DNA of 64,000 nucleotides, from positions 1,079,590 through 1,143,589 of the forward strand of contig QAOA01007022.1 in NCBI GenBank assembly GCA_003255065.1, in the 5' to 3' direction. The first letter of the stretch is position 1. Each line of letters begins with the position of its first letter. Both the position numbers and the translations under genes were made by a program. Below, one piece after another: positions 37,901-51,086 of this stretch. Source of the stretch: Cercis canadensis (lineage: Eukaryota > Streptophyta > Magnoliopsida > Fabales > Fabaceae). The notes under the pieces were generated by a model. The model made no database searches. It saw only the letters and a list, made by a program, of their open reading frames with translations, and was not told the DNA's origin.

Positions 37901-38089
37901 AAATTTGGACTTCAAAATTCTTACAAGGTGAAGAGGAGTTTGCATACACATCAATCTTCCTCTCTCACACGTTGTTTCTTCTCTTCTGGTGTGTAAAATG
38001 ACACTATGATTCGGGAGAGTCATACCCATTATCGAAGAGTAGCCACCAATTAATTTTATGGTTTTATCCTTATCGTTTTAGCTGAAAGA
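34939..38089. other. Spacer and SINAT3 promoter/leader
   Basis: About 3.1 kb. The part near 37660-38089 must hold the SINAT3 promoter and leader; a long T tract there (37838-37882) is interrupted by an N at 37857. A frame at 35516-35731 lacks an ATG and family features. No other element was recognised. Confidence 0.5.
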
Positions 38090-41000
38090 ATGGAATCCAG
38101 TAGCATTGATAGTACTATATCATCCTTGACCATGATGGATGAAGATGAGCATACCCATCAATTTTCTTCAATCTCGAAGCTACATAGCAACGGTCCCACC
38201 ACCAGTGTCCATGAGCTCCTTGAATGCCCTGTTTGCACCAATTCAATGTACCCTCCAATCCATCAGGTCTCTTCTTCTATCCATTTTGCTTGATGGGTTC
38301 CTATATACCGTTCGTATTCTGCTGTCCCTGTTGACTTGATACTTCGTATGTTTGTTTTGCGTTCCTTTTTATGCGATTTGGTTGCGTATACCATATTATT
38401 GGATTTTGTTTTCCCAAAGATTGTTTATGAGCTCAGACAGAGGGAATGTGCAATCGTGCGTGGGAATTATGGGTTGGACTTGATTGTATGGATCTTATGC
38501 TTACAGTAATTTAGGTTTGAATGATTTCAGTTATGTTGAATCCTTAGGATTTGCTAGTTATAATGGAGTGGAATGAGGTAGGAATAAGGATAAGTGTACT
38601 TTGATTCAAAGCTTGGTTCTTGCAAATATAACTATTCAGGCGTTTTGAATTCCTTCTCGCTTGTGATGTTGTTTGCTCAGAGTAAAGTAATGTGATTAGT
38701 GATGAATGGGCAAAGTTTGAGTGAAGCTCTTTTTCTCATTCATGGCCCTATAGAATTCACTTTAACTCATTATCCTTTTGGTACTGTTGTATGAATGCTC
38801 CATGTAATAAGTTTGATTTCATCTTAGAGGCTTATTTCCCTTCAATCCACTCAAGTTCACATGGCTTTGCAAATGAATGAGAAAAGGGCTATTCCATGGT
38901 GCTTATGTTGATGGTTTGGGAGGGATGTGAAAAGTAATGCATATGACTTACCTGCCTAGGATCCGATCCTATTAGCATAAGATTATTCTAAGTTTAAACG
39001 AGCTTAGTGGCTAAACAAGACAAGATAGTCAATCCCCCCCTCCCCCTGCCCGAGGGCCTTTTGAGGAATTTGTGAATGTATATAGAACAATCAATAGAGA
39101 ATTCAGGGGAAAGAATTGTGATTTATCAGGGCAATGTATATGTGGTAGTGAGGGGAACCTATAGAGTAGCATTCTAAATTAGATTGTTAGCAAGTTAGGA
39201 TAGCAGAAGAGCATAAGCAATTGTTCAGAAGACACATGCTTCTAGGGTTTATGGATGAGCGATGATTGCAATACTGAGTTGATTTCTACGTGATAAGAGT
39301 TTCATTTGTGGTTTACTTATTAGGTCTACTTTATGTTAGAATGACCATAAATTTTCATTTGGGTGAGATGCAGCACAGTTTGAAATTCTCTTTGTTCAGT
39401 TCCTTCTGTGCATATCATAGTAAATGAGTTAGGGTGTCTATTTTTCTCAGTTCTATTAGCCCAAGATGATTTTCTGACGTGGTTAGATTTTTGCTATTTC
39501 AATATTCTTTGTCTTATTGATACGTATTCATGGAAAATTTAGAATTGGGGAGGTTTGTATTTTCTCTGGCATTCACATGCATGTAAGTTCAGAATGATTT
39601 CCTTACAATTACAGTATCCTATAATAAGTAGAGTTGATTATGCTAATTTGTAAGTGATGTTGGAAGTGGCTATGAAATAATTTGTTGATGCTGCTAAGTA
39701 GGCCATGAAACCTAGTTTGACTGACACTTCGAAAACATTCATCATAAAAGTTGACACAAGTTACCAAATCCGTGTGAGATGTGACATCTGGAGTTATTGG
39801 ATTCTGGTTAAGATTTTCCTAGGGAGTGGCAGCCTATAGGAGATTAGATGCATCTCAAGGAACAAACATGGGAAGATATTAAAACCTTCTTTCACTCTTT
39901 GATGCATAATGTGTTCCTACGAGTTATGAGAAGCTTCCAACATTTGTGAAGATGCTACCACCCTAGTTTCTTGAATTGGTTGACAACTCTACTGTAGTGA
40001 CAATATTGCAATTTAGCTTTGCTGAAAAATAACATAGCCATAAAATAAATGCTCAACATTGAATAATTTCTCTTGAAAAGTAATTAGAATGCAGATAATA
40101 AAAGGGTTAAGTTACCAAGGATTGAAATCCTACATTATGGAATCCCTTTATTTGGTTTCAGTGTGTTTTCTTGTTTGATATTGTCATTGTTTACAAGCAG
40201 AATGTTAGCTTGAGTATATTACAACATTTGGTTCTTGTCCGAGTAAGAATAGGGGTGACTAGATAAAAGGATGTCCATAATACAGTAACTGATTCCTAAA
40301 TCAATTTTTTTCTGCAGTGCCACAATGGGCATACACTTTGTTCGACTTGTAAGACAAGGGTACACAACCGATGTCCAACTTGTAGACAGGAACTTGGTGA
40401 TATAAGGTGTTTGGCATTGGAGAAGATTGCAGAGTCGCTTGAACTTCCTTGCAGATACAACCCTCTTGGGTGTCCAGAGATATTTCCCTATTACAGCAAA
40501 CTCAAACATGAGGCTATTTGTAACTTCAGACCATACAACTGCCCTTATGCTGGGTCAGACTGCTCTGTTGTTGGGGATATTCCATACCTTGTTACTCATT
40601 TAAGGGATGACCACAGGGTTGATATGCATTCAGGATGTACTTTTAACCATCGCTATGTCAAGTCTAATCCCATGGAAGTAGAAAACGCTACATGGATGCT
40701 AACGGTAAGTATACTATATTTGAAAAGATACCGGGGAAAAAAAAGAAAGCAGAGGAAAAAAACTTCTGACTGAAATTTAAATTACATTAGAACTATGATA
40801 AGCATAACAGATTTTGTAAAATTTAATAGATGCAAAATCTTCCTCTCTTTGAGGCATCAAACATGATCTGACTTTCTAGCAGCAACTTTTAGAGCCTTTT
40901 TCTGGTCCTGTTTATGCTCCCCACCGCTCTTTCTGTTCCTCTTCATTACCATGGGATGCTGTGGATGTGAGAAGAACTGAATTTGCAGAAAAATATGATC

Positions 41001-41517
41001 CCACTATCCATGTTTGTGGAATGATCTTGATACAGTAAACTTTGTTATGCATTTCCAGCACATATTCCTTGATGTCATGCATGCACAACTGCAAATTCTA
41101 CATCTTGAGATATCTTCCAAATTGATTTGGTTGCTTCCTTTTTCTTTCTATTAGGTCTTCCACTGCTTTGGCCAGTATTTTTGTCTCCATTTTGAAGCCT
41201 TCCAGCTTGGCATGGCTCCTGTTTACATGGCATTCCTCCGTTTCATGGGCGATGAAAGAGAAGCCCGGAACTACAGCTACAGCTTGGAGGTAGGAGGAAA
41301 TGGGCGTAAACTAATTTGGGAGGGCAGCCCCAGAAGCATTAGAGATAGCCATAAGAAAGTCAGAGACAGCCATGATGGCCTAATTGTATATCGAAACATG
41401 GCGCTTTTCTTCTCAGGTGTGGATAGGAAAGAGTTGAAGCTACGAGTGACAGGAAGGATATGGAAGGAACAGCAAAACCCAGAAGGTGGAGTTTGCATAC
41501 CCAACTTGTGTAGCTAG
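38090..41517 (+). CDS. SINAT3: SINA-type RING E3 ubiquitin ligase, SINAT3
   Basis: Three exons, 38090-38266, 40318-40704 and 41155-41517 (introns 2051 and 450 bp), give 308 residues, the normal SINAT size. The C3HC4 RING starts ECPVC (Cys46, Cys49) and crosses the first junction (CHNGHTLC, CPTC); the SIAH-type zinc fingers follow (CPEIFPYYSKLKHE, HLRDDH) and the TRAF-like binding domain fills exon 3 (FHCFGQYFCLHFEAFQLG). SINAT proteins ubiquitinate targets and, in Arabidopsis, act in autophagy control and light and hormone signalling. The acidic start DEDEHTHQFSSISK resembles SINAT3, and the neighbours UVSSA and EMB1703 match At3g61800 and At3g61780 around At3g61790. Confidence 0.95.
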
Positions 41518-42993
41518 TTTGTCGCCTTTCTCACTCCCTGAGTCAAATTGGGACTAATGTTATTGCAAGCTGTAGATAATTTTGGAAAGTCTTGATTTAT
41601 GCCAGGTGAGTGGTGATGGAGGTTTCAACTTACAATAATGCCTCAGTAATAACTTACTTCCCTGTTCTGCAGTTACTAACCAAGATACTTGTCAAATCTT
41701 CTCCAATGTGTATCATATGCTATACCCTTGACTCAGCCATTTCCACTGCAATGTTTAATTTGGTATTATTTAATGCTTACTGCTTTTCAAATTCACTGTA
41801 ATAATTTTCTTTCTAGCTGTTGCACATTATTGTGTATCATATTGCCTTCTCGGATAGTTGAGATCAACGAAAGGTCCTGCTTGGTCTAAAGTCAATAAAC
41901 AATAAACAGAGCTGCATTCAGATTCCTTGTGTATGTATACTTTCATAGAGTTCCTCATGAAAAGTCGGAATTTTTTGCTGCCCTCAAAATGTAAAACATC
42001 CTCTAATAGAAGTACACGATGAATGTATGAAAAATAGTTTATTTCAAGGTAGAAATTTATAATTTTTGAAGTACATAGGACTATAGGAGTTGACTGCACT
42101 GTGGAAAATTTATAACTTTTTTGTACTATTTAAGCCAAACAATGATTGTGGAGGAAGAAAAGATGCAAAAGATAACTGCTTTTCTATTGTGGTATGGATT
42201 AGTAGTGTGAGAGGACATAAGATAAAAGATTTAACGACTACCAAAAAAAAAAATTACTATTATGCATTTTGTCATTTACAAAGACAAAGCAAGAATTATA
42301 GAGGGAACCGAAATGGGTTATGCGGTTTTGTAACAGTGTAGATGATTAAAACAATTAGTGCTTATTCTCATTAAAAAAAAGAACAAGAACTACTGCTATT
42401 TGCAAACTTGTAAATGCATATTTTCTTTGCAGTTGTACACATAGCAACTTATATTTAACGATTTACAAATGCTTAAACTTTTTGCTAAGTCTCAAAATGT
42501 TTTTGCATTTAGGAGTACATAAAATACAACCATTTCTAAAAAGAAAATGAGCCAGATAACATGACATTAGCAAGGGACAAGAGAAATGGCATGCCTTTTG
42601 TGTAGAGGTGTATAGTTCCAGTCTTAGTAAATTTAATTAAATTTAAATTATACTATGTTTGTATGGAAAAAAAATAAAATAAAATTATGCAATATGTGCA
42701 AGTATAAAGAAATTGTAAATTTACTTGACACTACTGAAGGAAAAATTATGCACATTGGACCTTTGAGCCAGAAAACCAGTAAAGGACTTTGTTTGCACTT
42801 ACCATTTTAAAACGACGTCGTTCCAATGTTATCGTAAATGGGTTTTAGTAGGCCTCCGGCAATAACAGGACGTGTCAGGTAGTCAGGTTTTTAACATAAA
42901 CATCTTCCATCTCCCACTTCATATTCATAACAAAGCCAATGCTCCAACTATGCTCTCAACAATTCTTTCACCGTAGCTTCTATACCTTCATCC
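41518..42993. other. Spacer between SINAT3 and EMB1703
   Basis: About 1.5 kb with the SINAT3 3' end and the EMB1703 promoter. A perfect 12-bp palindrome with an ACGT core at 42811-42822 is listed separately. Nothing else recognised. Confidence 0.5.
42811..42822. promoter_or_regulatory. Palindromic ACGT-core site upstream of EMB1703
   Basis: AACGACGTCGTT is a perfect 12-bp palindrome about 170 bp before the start codon. It has the GACGTC core bound by plant bZIP factors and resembles a motif common in plant core promoters of housekeeping genes. Confidence 0.5.
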
Positions 42994-45900
42994 ATGGAGA
43001 TTCTCAATGTCTCAATCCGAAACAAATCTCAGATTCTATCTGGAATCCCAACTTTCTACCACAATAAAACTCTGAACCAAAAATTCCCATCAAAACACCA
43101 CAAACCCAGCTCCAGATTTTACAGAAATTCATTTCCCGTCTATCTATCCATTTCTAGTTGCAGAAAGTTTCAAATTTGGGCTCATTTTGACCGACCCACC
43201 AGTCGCCGCAACTCGCTCAGGAAGAAGCTCCTTGATGATCAGCAGGTACGTCTAAATCAGAATCTCCCAGACCCAAATTCTGAAATTCAGAACCCATCTT
43301 CTAGCTTCAGTGATATTGGAAATTTAGGAGAGAATTCAAAAAGTAATGTTGTGGAAGAGGTTGATGCTGGTAAGGAGGTATCTGTTGACAATGTAGCTGA
43401 AAAGGTTAGGATAGAAAATGCAAAATCGAAACTTTTGGGTGAATCTGTTTTGTTGACTAAATTGGAGAGTTGGGTCGACCAGTACAAGAAAGATATTGAG
43501 TATTGGGGCATAGGGTCTGGTCCTATATTTACTGTTTATCAAGATTCCTTGGGGAAGGTAAAGAAGGTTTCAGTTGATGAGGGGGAAATATTAAGAAGAA
43601 GCCAAGTTGAGCAAGAAGAGATTGATGACTTTACCGAAGTGAATAACAAAATATTGTCTGCCAAGAGCTTAGCTAGGGAGATGGAGAATGGTAATAATGT
43701 GATTCCTAAGAATAGTTCCATAGCTAAGTTTGTGGTTCAAGGTGAGGAGGCTGGTTTCGTTGAGGCAATTCGAGGTTTTACCATTCAGCCTGAATTGCTG
43801 CCGAAGCTTTCGAGAGTTGGCAGCCGAGTGTTATTTGTTTTTGTTGTACTGTGGGCAATGAAGAAACTATTTAGTTTTGGAGATAAGGAGGATGAGTACA
43901 CAGAAATGGAGAAAGAAATGATGAGGAGAAAGATGAAGTCAAGGAAGGAGAAAGAGATGCTGGTGAAGGGCACTGTCGAAGTTATTCCAGAGCCTTCAGG
44001 ACTGCCAATGATAAATGGAGAAAAGCCTAAATTAGATAAGGAAGAGCTTAGGAACAGTATTCTGAAAGCTAAGGTTTCTGCTGATAAAATTGTGGTGCAG
44101 GATTCAATTGCCATGGTGACAACCAAATCTATGAATACAGACAATAAAATTCAAGAAATCAGGGAAATGTCTAGGAGGGCTCGGGAACTTGAGAGAAGAG
44201 ATCATTCTGTAGATAGTAGGGATAGGGAAATGGATGACACTGTGATTGAGGAATCATCCAATGAAATGGAAGTTGTCAAAAAGCATAGCGAAGAGGATAT
44301 ATGTTTAAGTAATCTTCAAAATGAGATTGTAAGGCAAACAATAGAGGTTAATGATACTCTACAAACAGCATCTGTAGATGTTACAGAAGATACTGACAAT
44401 GCATTTCTGCATGAAGTAGTTCCTATAGATGGATGCGATCTGCATGCTTTGAGTGCCATTGTTTCAGATGATAGGAAAATTGATAAACAAGAAATTGAAT
44501 TTACTGAAAGCACTTTGCACCTGAAGGACAAGGAAGACAACCAGCAGTCAGATACTCCCACTGATGACTTATGTATGACAAAGGAAAGTTCTGTCAATAA
44601 AAATCCTAGGCTCATACGGTCAGTGAAGGAAGCTAGGGATTATCTTTCAAAGAAACATGACAAACAAGATCCTGAGTTGGAATTTAAAACTAAACACGTG
44701 AAAGAAAATATTGCTAACTTGAAATGTCCAACTGACACTGATTTTGGTAGCCAGAAAGACCAGATGTTGGAGATGAAAACCATAGCGTCCAAAAGTGATA
44801 CTTTTGTTGGAACATCAGATTCTAAGCCTGCCATGAATTCTTGTGAAGATTCTAATATGAAGGATAAGGAGTTTGATCTAACTAAGAATGAGTACTTCGA
44901 AGGGTCTGAGCTTGAATATGGAGTTGGAAATCATCAAAAGTCTCAAGCCTCTTTAGACCATGAAGTTAACAGTGTTAGTCCAGAGACAAGGCTATCTGAA
45001 AAGACAGAAAATTGGCTGGAGCAGAACTTCCATGAAGTTGAGCCAATAATTAAGAAAATTAGAGCAGGATTTAGAGATAACTACATGGTTGCAAAAGAGA
45101 GAGTTGGTCAACCCTTAGATATAAATACTGAGATGGAACTTGTAGAAATTGACGACAAGGATGGAGAATTTGACTGGATGCAGGATGATCATCTTAGGGA
45201 CATTGTCTTTCAAGTTCGTGATAATGAACTGGCTGGACGGGACCCATTTTATTTGATGGATGATGAAGATAAAGAAGCATTCTTTAGAGGTCTTGAGAAA
45301 AAAGTGGAGAAAGAAAACAAAAAACTTTCTTATCTTCATGAATGGCTCCATTCAAATATCGAAAATCTTGATTATGGCACAGGTAGTTTCTTGTTTTTAA
45401 ACCTAATTATCAGAAAATTTTGATAAACTTTAAATTCCTTATTTTTGGTACATGAATATGAAACTTAACTTATAATCAGATTCTTATTAGCTAGCATTTC
45501 TTTTTGGGATGTTTTGACACACCATGCTAATAATTGTCTTTTCTTCTTTTAGATGGCATTAGTTTATATGATCCACCAGAGAAAATTATACCACGCTGGA
45601 GAGGACCCCCGGTTGAGAAAATCCCTGAGATCCTAAATGACTTCCTAGAACAAAAAAGGACAAATTCCACCAGAAATATAGACCCTCTGAAGAAGGATCA
45701 GAATGGCTTTGCTCAAAAATCAGCAGACTCGTCATCACTTGAAGATGTTGATGGTTCTATAACAACCTGTGATTCGAAGAATTTTCCCAATAAGAATTCA
45801 AAAGGTCTGAAGACTGTTATTGAAAGCAGTGATGGTTCTGTTAAAGCTGGCAAAAAGTCAGGGAAGGAATATTGGCAGCACACAAAGAAATGGTCCTGTG

Positions 45901-47318
45901 AGTTTTTGGAATCTTACAATGGAGAGACAGATCCGGAAGTCAAATCCACTATGAAAGACATCGGGAAAGACTTGGATCGCTGGATCACCGAAAAGGAAAT
46001 AAAGGAGGCTGCTGATCTGATGAAAAAATTACCTGATAGGAATAGGAGTATCTTGGAAAAGAAACTCAACAAGATTAAAAGAGAGATGGAATTGTTTGGA
46101 CCACAAGCTGTGGTGAGCAAATATCGTGAATATGCGGATGAGAAAGAAGAAGATTACTTATGGTGGCTAGATCTTTCATATGTATTGGTACGTATATTGT
46201 ATTTCCTGCTTTCTGCATGTCGATCTGAACATATAAAGTTACAAAGTATCAATATTATATTCTTGAACTATAGTTCTGCTGGATCAAAGCTGCTAGGTTC
46301 TCCTCTCTCTTCAGTTCAGATGTCCCTCTCCATTCTTGTTGCCTGTTTTCTTTTTTCTCTTTCTAAAAATTGATACTGAATCAATTTGTTTATCTTCTGT
46401 CAGTGCATTGAATTGTACACAATTGACAATGGAGAACAGAGAGTAGGATTTTATTCTTTGGAGATGGCTGCAGATCTAGAATTGGAACCTAAGCCGTATC
46501 ATGTGATTGCTTTCCAAGATTCCAGTGACTGCAAAAATCTTTGTTACATCATTCAGGCTCATATGGATATGCTTGGAAATGGCCACGCATTTGTTGTCGC
46601 ACAGCCCCCTAAGGTATTAAATTGGATTGCGCTTGTTCTAGTGTTAATATTTCCATAAATTAGAATTATATCTGTTAGCAATCATTGTAGTGATTGGACA
46701 GAGAAAGCTGTGGTTTTTGTTTATGCTTTTGGTTGATAGTCCTTCTGTCTTGTTATGTAATATCAACAAACTAAGGTTGCTCTTTGAAATTTGTATTTCT
46801 TTTGTCTACAAAGACTCTTTTTTGGTTTAAACAATTTTTCTTATTCCTCTGCGAGGGAGATTCTTCTTTTGTGCTTCCTAAATTCATGTTACCTGTCATA
46901 GGATGCTTTCCGAGAAGCCAAAGCAAATGGGATTGGTGTTACTGTCATCAAGAAAGGGGAGCTTCAGCTCAATATAGACCAACCACTAGAAGAAGTGGAG
47001 CAACAAATTACAGAGATTGGTAGCAAAATGTACCATGATATGATTATGAAGGAGCGGTCTGTGGATATAAACTCAATAATGAAAGGTGTATTTGGTTTCA
47101 GTGGTCGCCCCACCAAGAGGTAATTATTTGTTGTGTGGTTTCATAGTTCAGCAGTGACGTGATATAATTTTGGCTAATATCTCATCATAGCAACACAACT
47201 AGATGCTCCACTTTGTCAATTTGTTTTTAACATTTTCTATGTGGATACTGTATTTATTGGTGTCTTTTATTTCAGTAAAAGGTCGAAGCGGAAGTTGAAG
47301 AAACCCCGCAAGGGATGA
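42994..47318 (+). CDS. EMB1703: EMB1703-like embryo-essential protein, probably plastid
   Basis: Five exons, 42994-45382, 45553-46187, 46404-46613, 46902-47119 and 47276-47318, give 1164 residues, close to the Arabidopsis protein. The first 60 or so residues are rich in Ser, Lys and Arg with few acids, as in a plastid transit peptide. One hydrophobic segment lies at about 276-291 (RVLFVFVVLWAMKKLF). A long acidic, Lys/Glu-rich region with probable coiled coil follows, and the C-terminal third (WLHSNIENLDYG onward) is the conserved part. The tail is very basic (KRSKRKLKKPRKG). Biochemical function is unknown to me; the name comes from embryo-lethal mutants of At3g61780. Neighbours support orthology. 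Confidence 0.9.
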
Positions 47319-48980
47319 TGGCTCTCACACTTGACTGAAACTGACCATGTTACAAGTTGAAGAAACGCAGGTCCTCCATACCAGGATTTGTGCATGAGGA
47401 TGTAAATACTTGAATGAGATATGATAGATGCAAGAGAATGATGCTATTCCTGCATATGATATGGTTATTCAAATTTTTCTCTTCTGAATTTTTATACTAT
47501 TTTTTTTTTCTTTTTCAGAATTGTTTGTAGTGTAGGTAATTGAGAAAGTTACAGCTATTACATTAGCCTCACATGGGCAATTTCTCTTGTGAAATTTCTC
47601 CATCTAGAATAGTGAAGTGGGGCTTTTGATTTTATTTTATTTTCTCTCTTTCTTTAGTACCTAGGGTTTTGCTTGTTTGTGGTTAGAAGGTAGTTCCCTC
47701 AATCTAATATATTATTTCTTCTGTATGTAATGCCCATAATAAGAATTGCAGTTAGTTATCTACCATTCAAAGAGCCTTGAACTTGTCATTTGCTTCTTTG
47801 GGACGTTGGGGCTGAAAGGTCCTCAATTTGACTGTTATATCTATGAATAAACTACACAAATCATTTTACAGTTCATGTATTTTGTTTTCAAATATAACAT
47901 ATACTCTTCTATAATCATATTTTTAAGTTTCAGAATTTGTAAATAATTAATTTAAACAAAGGAAGTATTAACCGAAAGGCTCTTTTAGAATCTGAAGATA
48001 TCACACTAGAATGTTGCTTAGATACCATAATTTGGCTGTTGCTTGCTAACCAGCACATGTTCTGACTTGACAATGTGGCCTTGATTGGTTTTTATAATCT
48101 TTGATATTTGAATTTTGAAGAAGTGGTTGTTCACAAAATCTGAGGAAGAGGAAGTCAAATTGCAAAGAGGCAAGCAAGTTCCACGTCATTGGTTGCGTAC
48201 TTGCATTGACTTTTCTCCAACGCCATCGCCTACCTCCAACTGCGTTTGACATGAAATAATGCTAGTTGCACTTGCACGAATACTTTAGATAGTAAATAAC
48301 TTCTGCAAGAATCAGTCGTCATAGCACCTTTGTAAAAACTAGAATGGAAAAGGTTAGGGTTTCGTAGAAGTTACTAATAATGTTACATAGTAATTTTCCA
48401 TTTAGTTTCAAACGGTTACTGAAATTTTTTGTATCAAATTCCAAATTTATAAATTGTTTGCATTATTTTTACAAAGAAAATAGCATGATTGTATTGCAAA
48501 ACATTAATTTGTCAATATCATAATGTCACAAAACACGGCAATTATGATTTTCCTTTAGAAAATATATTAATAACTTTAATAATGCTTCACTGAAAAATAC
48601 TCCATTTTGTAATTATTTACTATTTCCTCAACCTTTGGGGCTTTAAAACACAACAGACACCACTCATTACAAGATAATTACATTGAACTTCAATTGAAAA
48701 GGGAAAGGATTTGATACCATCCCCGGAATTCAGAGTTATGAAAGATGTAAAGTAAATACAAACTTGAAAGAATATGTGAAGTGTAGGAAACTACTGAAAA
48801 GTCTAGGTCTAAAGAATCTGGTTATTGCTAATAAAGAATGGTTAACAGCTCCAACAAAGGAAAAGAGAAATCCTTTCTCATGAACTGAAAAAACCAATCA
48901 TTTGAGCTATACATATGTATGTAAACATATGTACACATAGACAATTGTGTACCAACTTCTAGTGCAGAATTCAACTCCAA
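47319..48980. other. Convergent 3' spacer between EMB1703 and PI4Kγ
   Basis: About 1.7 kb between two converging genes, so it holds both 3' ends. A small patch at 48105-48245 has a coding-like plus-strand frame of about 45 codons (VPRHWLRTC-type sequence) with no visible start; it may be a gene scrap. Otherwise AT-rich and plain. Confidence 0.45.
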
Positions 48981-51086
48981 CTAGGAACGGGAATTGGCAA
49001 TCTCATCAAGGTGCTTGTCCATGATCTGAGAAACAGCATCCAGAAATGTAGCTTCACTTGTGCCAGGAAGCACAGAATCCTCTGCCGCTTGTACAATTTC
49101 CTCAATCACAGATTCCCTGTTGATGGATTGCCTGCACATCAGGCTTCCAATAGCAAAGGGGGTGAGCCCTCTCTCAACTCCTTTCTTCAGAAGCATGGTT
49201 GAAATCCGAAGAGTACGGGCACATTCAACTGGCAAATCCCATCCATGGAACTTGAGAAGGGCAATGTCTTGTTCAGCATCCAGTGACTTAATGTAGTCAA
49301 TAGTCTCTTGGGAGTATGGCTGCCGAGCTTGTGGCCAATAAAGCCATTCAAAGGTACAATCTTCAAACTGTTCAAAGATACAAAAAGTCAACTGATCGGT
49401 TCAAACAAGATTCAAGGGAAACCCTAGAGACAAATAACTAAGTCCCCTCTTTCTATTCCATCAAGAAAAAAAAAAATTCTGAATTTTTTTGCCAAGCAGG
49501 TAGTTTTTTCCATCGATAAAATGGTGGTTGAGCAAAACTAACACACATAGTAAAGCAAGACAGAAGAAAAGTTTAAACTTAACATCAAGGAAACAATATC
49601 ATATCGGAATGCTAAATTAAGCACCATCGAAGGCATACTGCATTATATCAAAACAAATTAAGCATGGAAATAGTGTGCTTACACTTTCAGGCAAGCAGTA
49701 TCCGTGATCAATTGGAATCAGCACAGTCTGGTTGTTTTCCTTCTCTGTGCCAAGCAAAATATTCCCAGCATGCCTATCTGCATTTGCCAGTCTTATATCC
49801 AACACACTGATTTTGTGTACTTCCTTAACTGGGAAAGCCCCAGGGCCCATATCCTCACAACTTCCACTATTCTCCATGAACATCTGCAAGGAGCCAATTT
49901 TAGGAGTCAAGTCCCCTGGATGGTTAAATCCTTTGTGCAAGCACTTAACCAGAACTGTTGGGGGAACCCCAGCAAAGCCCTTATCATCACCAAATAATGT
50001 GCGGCGCCCAGTAAACGGATGATCCAAAATGTAAGCTGCAACTTCCCTGAATGCTCCTTGGCCAACTCTTGTACCCTTTTTTAATCCTTCCCCATCTATT
50101 GACAAAGGCAAACCTCGAGGATTGTTTACAGCCATTGGCTCTTCATCAATAGGCTTAAAAACAAACAGATACTTTTTCCCAGTTGAATCCAGCATAAAGT
50201 AAGCTCCCCCTGTACCCTCAGCAGATCTGATTGGATTATTTCCAGCATAAAGTCCATCATAAGTAGAGTTTATCATATCCAAAATAACTGAAGCTAATTC
50301 AATCTTGGGGTTAATAATAACTGGCTCCAAAAGAAGATCCCTATCGAGAGGCTTTCTCGGCACAATATTTTCAAAGACTTTGTACTCCCTTCTGGTATTT
50401 TCTTCACTGACATCATAGTTTCTCCTATTAATATCTCCCTTAACATCATAACTTTTCCTATCATTCAACTTTGTTGCTACAAAGGACAGCTCAAAATTTT
50501 TCTCAACTGGTCTTGCCCGGACTTTTACAGATTTTCTGACCAACAGATGTATCACTGCATCGTTATGTTTGCAGATATCATCAATAAGCCTCTGGTCCTC
50601 AAGCCGTTCCCCATTACACACAACTTCCTGCTGTTCAGGATCAGCAAACTGTTTCTCCTTTTTGGCAATCTGTTTTTTCACATATCCAACATCCCTACCT
50701 CGTTCCACATGAAATGTCAACTCCTTCCCACAAGAAGTTCTCACACTGATGACCTGAAGTTCTGACAGTTTGAGCACCAAATGCAAAATATTTCCGTCTG
50801 CTACCCCATAATCCCTGAGTAAAGAATTGCTTCGCGCAAGTTCTCGGCCACTACAAACCAACTTCTGATTCTTGACTACAAACCCCTTACATGTCTGGAT
50901 TTTGAGCTTCACAGACTCAATGGTATCACACTCCAAAACACGCAATGGGGTCATAGACCCCGAAATGGAGAGAAATATGAAAATTGATTCATCCAAAGAC
51001 AGGTGTGAGGGGGTGTGGAATCCATTTGGAGACAAAAAAGGCTCACTGGGAAATGGACTAAGTGTAGTGACGCCAGCAGACGACAT
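48981..51086 (-). CDS. Ubiquitin-like phosphatidylinositol 4-kinase gamma (PI4Kγ3/4 type)
   Basis: Two exons on the minus strand, 51086-49683 and 49367-48981 (intron 315 bp), give 596 residues. Two ubiquitin-like domains (about 34-109 and 111-187) precede a PI3/4-kinase-type catalytic domain with Lys311 in FVFKP, catalytic loop ADRHAGN (Asp437, Asn442) and the DHG motif at Asp460. Plant γ-type members often phosphorylate proteins rather than lipids, and some bind proteasome components. All key residues are present. The Arabidopsis γ3 gene At5g24240 lies close to SOS3 (At5g24270), which matches the CBL gene next door here, so γ3 is likely, though γ4 is close in sequence. Confidence 0.92.
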
